From Sclerodactyla briareus (taxonomy: Eukaryota; Echinodermata; Holothuroidea; Dendrochirotida; Sclerodactylidae): a stretch of DNA of 64,000 nt. Made by a program: the position numbers and the translations under genes. The notes under the pieces were generated by a model. It was given only the letters and a program-made list of their open reading frames with translations, was not told where the DNA came from and did no database searches. Where the stretch lies: NCBI GenBank assembly GCA_026419785.1, contig JAODTK010002710.1:1-64000 (forward strand), given 5' to 3'. This document shows, piece by piece, positions 62,936-64,000 of this stretch; within the stretch, counting starts at the first letter, position 1; each line of letters starts with the position of its first letter.

Positions 62936-63119
62936 AAGATCATGTGTATAACGATGGCGGCAGTCAAGGTTCTAGTCAGGCACCAAAATTACATTTTTAT
63001 TTATAACCCACTCCACAGTGACTTACTGGTGTCAAAAAAGTTTTGATATCGTGATATGCAAGGATGCACTACACAACTTTGTGTTCTTGTTATTTCTTTG
63101 CCTGTTTAACTCCTAAAAT

Positions 63120-64000
63120 AAGCACATTCCATTAGACTTGACCTTTGACCTTCCCATTTTGACCTCGTCTTTAGATGGATTTGATCCACTGAACCCATAA
63201 ATTACCATGACAATCCTCTACGAGCACCCTAACTGCAATCATTCAATTGTTACTGCCATTTAACAAACTTCGAACAAAATTGCATAATTTAAGCAAATTA
63301 TTCACATTAAGACCTTTTAATTGACCTTTACACTGTTGTTTAAATTATCGGATCAAAGGTGTACCCATCACACGTTTCATGAGATTTCAACCAACTTTAA
63401 AATAGAATATATATATATTTGCCAAATTAGACTAGGTTTAAATGCGAAATTAGTAAACATAAATGACCTTGGTGCCTCGTCCCTACTGGTAAAAGTTATT
63501 GGGACTATAGATTCAACCATCTCACCGAGTTTCGTCAAAATCCAATGGACTTCAAAAATATCGCAGGAAATTATGCAACTTAGACTACTTAATTAGCATA
63601 TACAATGCCAGGAGAAATTCTAATCAGTGGTGTACTCTTCATAGTGTTATATACCCGAACGGCATCACCAAGCATACTTGGATCGAGAGATATCGTGTAC
63701 ACAAGCTTCGGGCCAATTTTCATTAAATATCAAATTTTATGAAAAATGAGATGTCTTTCGGCAACGGAAAGTGGATGAACATTGGAAACTCTTCAACGCG
63801 CACCTCCAAAAAAAGGTCCCAGCATGTGGCTTTCATGGGTCAGGAGATATCGAACCGCACATACGGACAGGACAGAAGGCAGCAAGACACACACATACAA
63901 AGTGACCACTATATCTCTCCTCGAACAAAGTTCAGGCGAGACAAAAAAAAGCCTATGCTGGGTTACAGTTATGAGAGTGATATTATTTTGTCAAAGGTTA
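63120..64000. repeat. AGGTCA/GACCTT-type interspersed repeat, window edge
   Basis: ACTTGACCTTTGACCTTCCC, AGACCTTTTAATTGACCTTT and an end with GACAGGACAGAAGGCAGC then ACAAAGTGACCACTATATCT. The last block resembles the tail of a widely dispersed element. Continues beyond the window. Confidence 0.55.

Overview
The window is animal nuclear DNA: AT-rich, intron-dominated and full of interspersed and tandem repeats, with no bacterial-style operons. tRNA-derived SINEs, a non-autonomous hAT element with an 8-bp target duplication, a LINE 3' tail ending in a TCTA run, and many AGGTCA-rich repeats suggest a marine invertebrate, possibly a deuterostome (echinoderm, hemichordate or amphioxus). That placement is inference. 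Many single-base length differences between neighbouring repeat copies suggest an incompletely polished long-read assembly.

The one gene I can identify is a TESK-type kinase (testis-specific protein kinase family, next to the LIM kinases) on the minus strand, from about 37.6 kb down to 4.87 kb. It was assembled by reading exons of 77-258 bp with matching splice sites and phases. Exon 1 (37358-37615) carries the glycine loop. Exon 2 (31368-31489) carries the VAIK-type lysine and helix C. The next recognised exon (21755-21903) carries the hinge/NGGNL segment and the catalytic loop, and contains frameshifts. The following exons carry DLG (19612-19688), the activation loop and PE motif (17626-17710), DVFSFG (16241-16324), DFGLN (13646-13732), the RPTF subdomain XI (10414-10523) and a basic tail with stop (4874-5057). 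One short exon, between exon 2 and the catalytic-loop exon, was not found.

The most unusual pattern is where the tandem arrays lie. In three introns the repeat unit includes a copy of the 3' end of the preceding exon plus its 5' splice site: a triplicated ~490-bp unit at exon 1, a ~60/120-bp array at the catalytic-loop exon, and a ~130-bp array at the RPTF exon. A fourth array starts about 35-60 bp inside intron 2, and two more lie just past the stop codon. The gene therefore carries many decoy donor sites, some with decayed copies of the HRD catalytic-loop code.

Regions: 1-3.4 kb, intergenic repeats; 3.4-4.7 kb, arrays downstream of the TESK stop; 4.9-37.6 kb, the TESK gene, with a possible plus-strand two-exon reading frame of unknown function nested at 25.7-26.4 kb; 37.7-47.5 kb, mostly unrecognised, with one good-looking plus-strand exon at 42050-42280; 47565-48742, hAT element; 48.8-53.5 kb, a few weak exon candidates; 53.5-56.8 kb, a 1.2-kb direct duplication; 57.8-60.2 kb, an AGGTCA-rich duplicated repeat; 62.6-62.9 kb, a GC-rich inverted-repeat element; 63.1-64 kb, more AGGTCA-type repeat.
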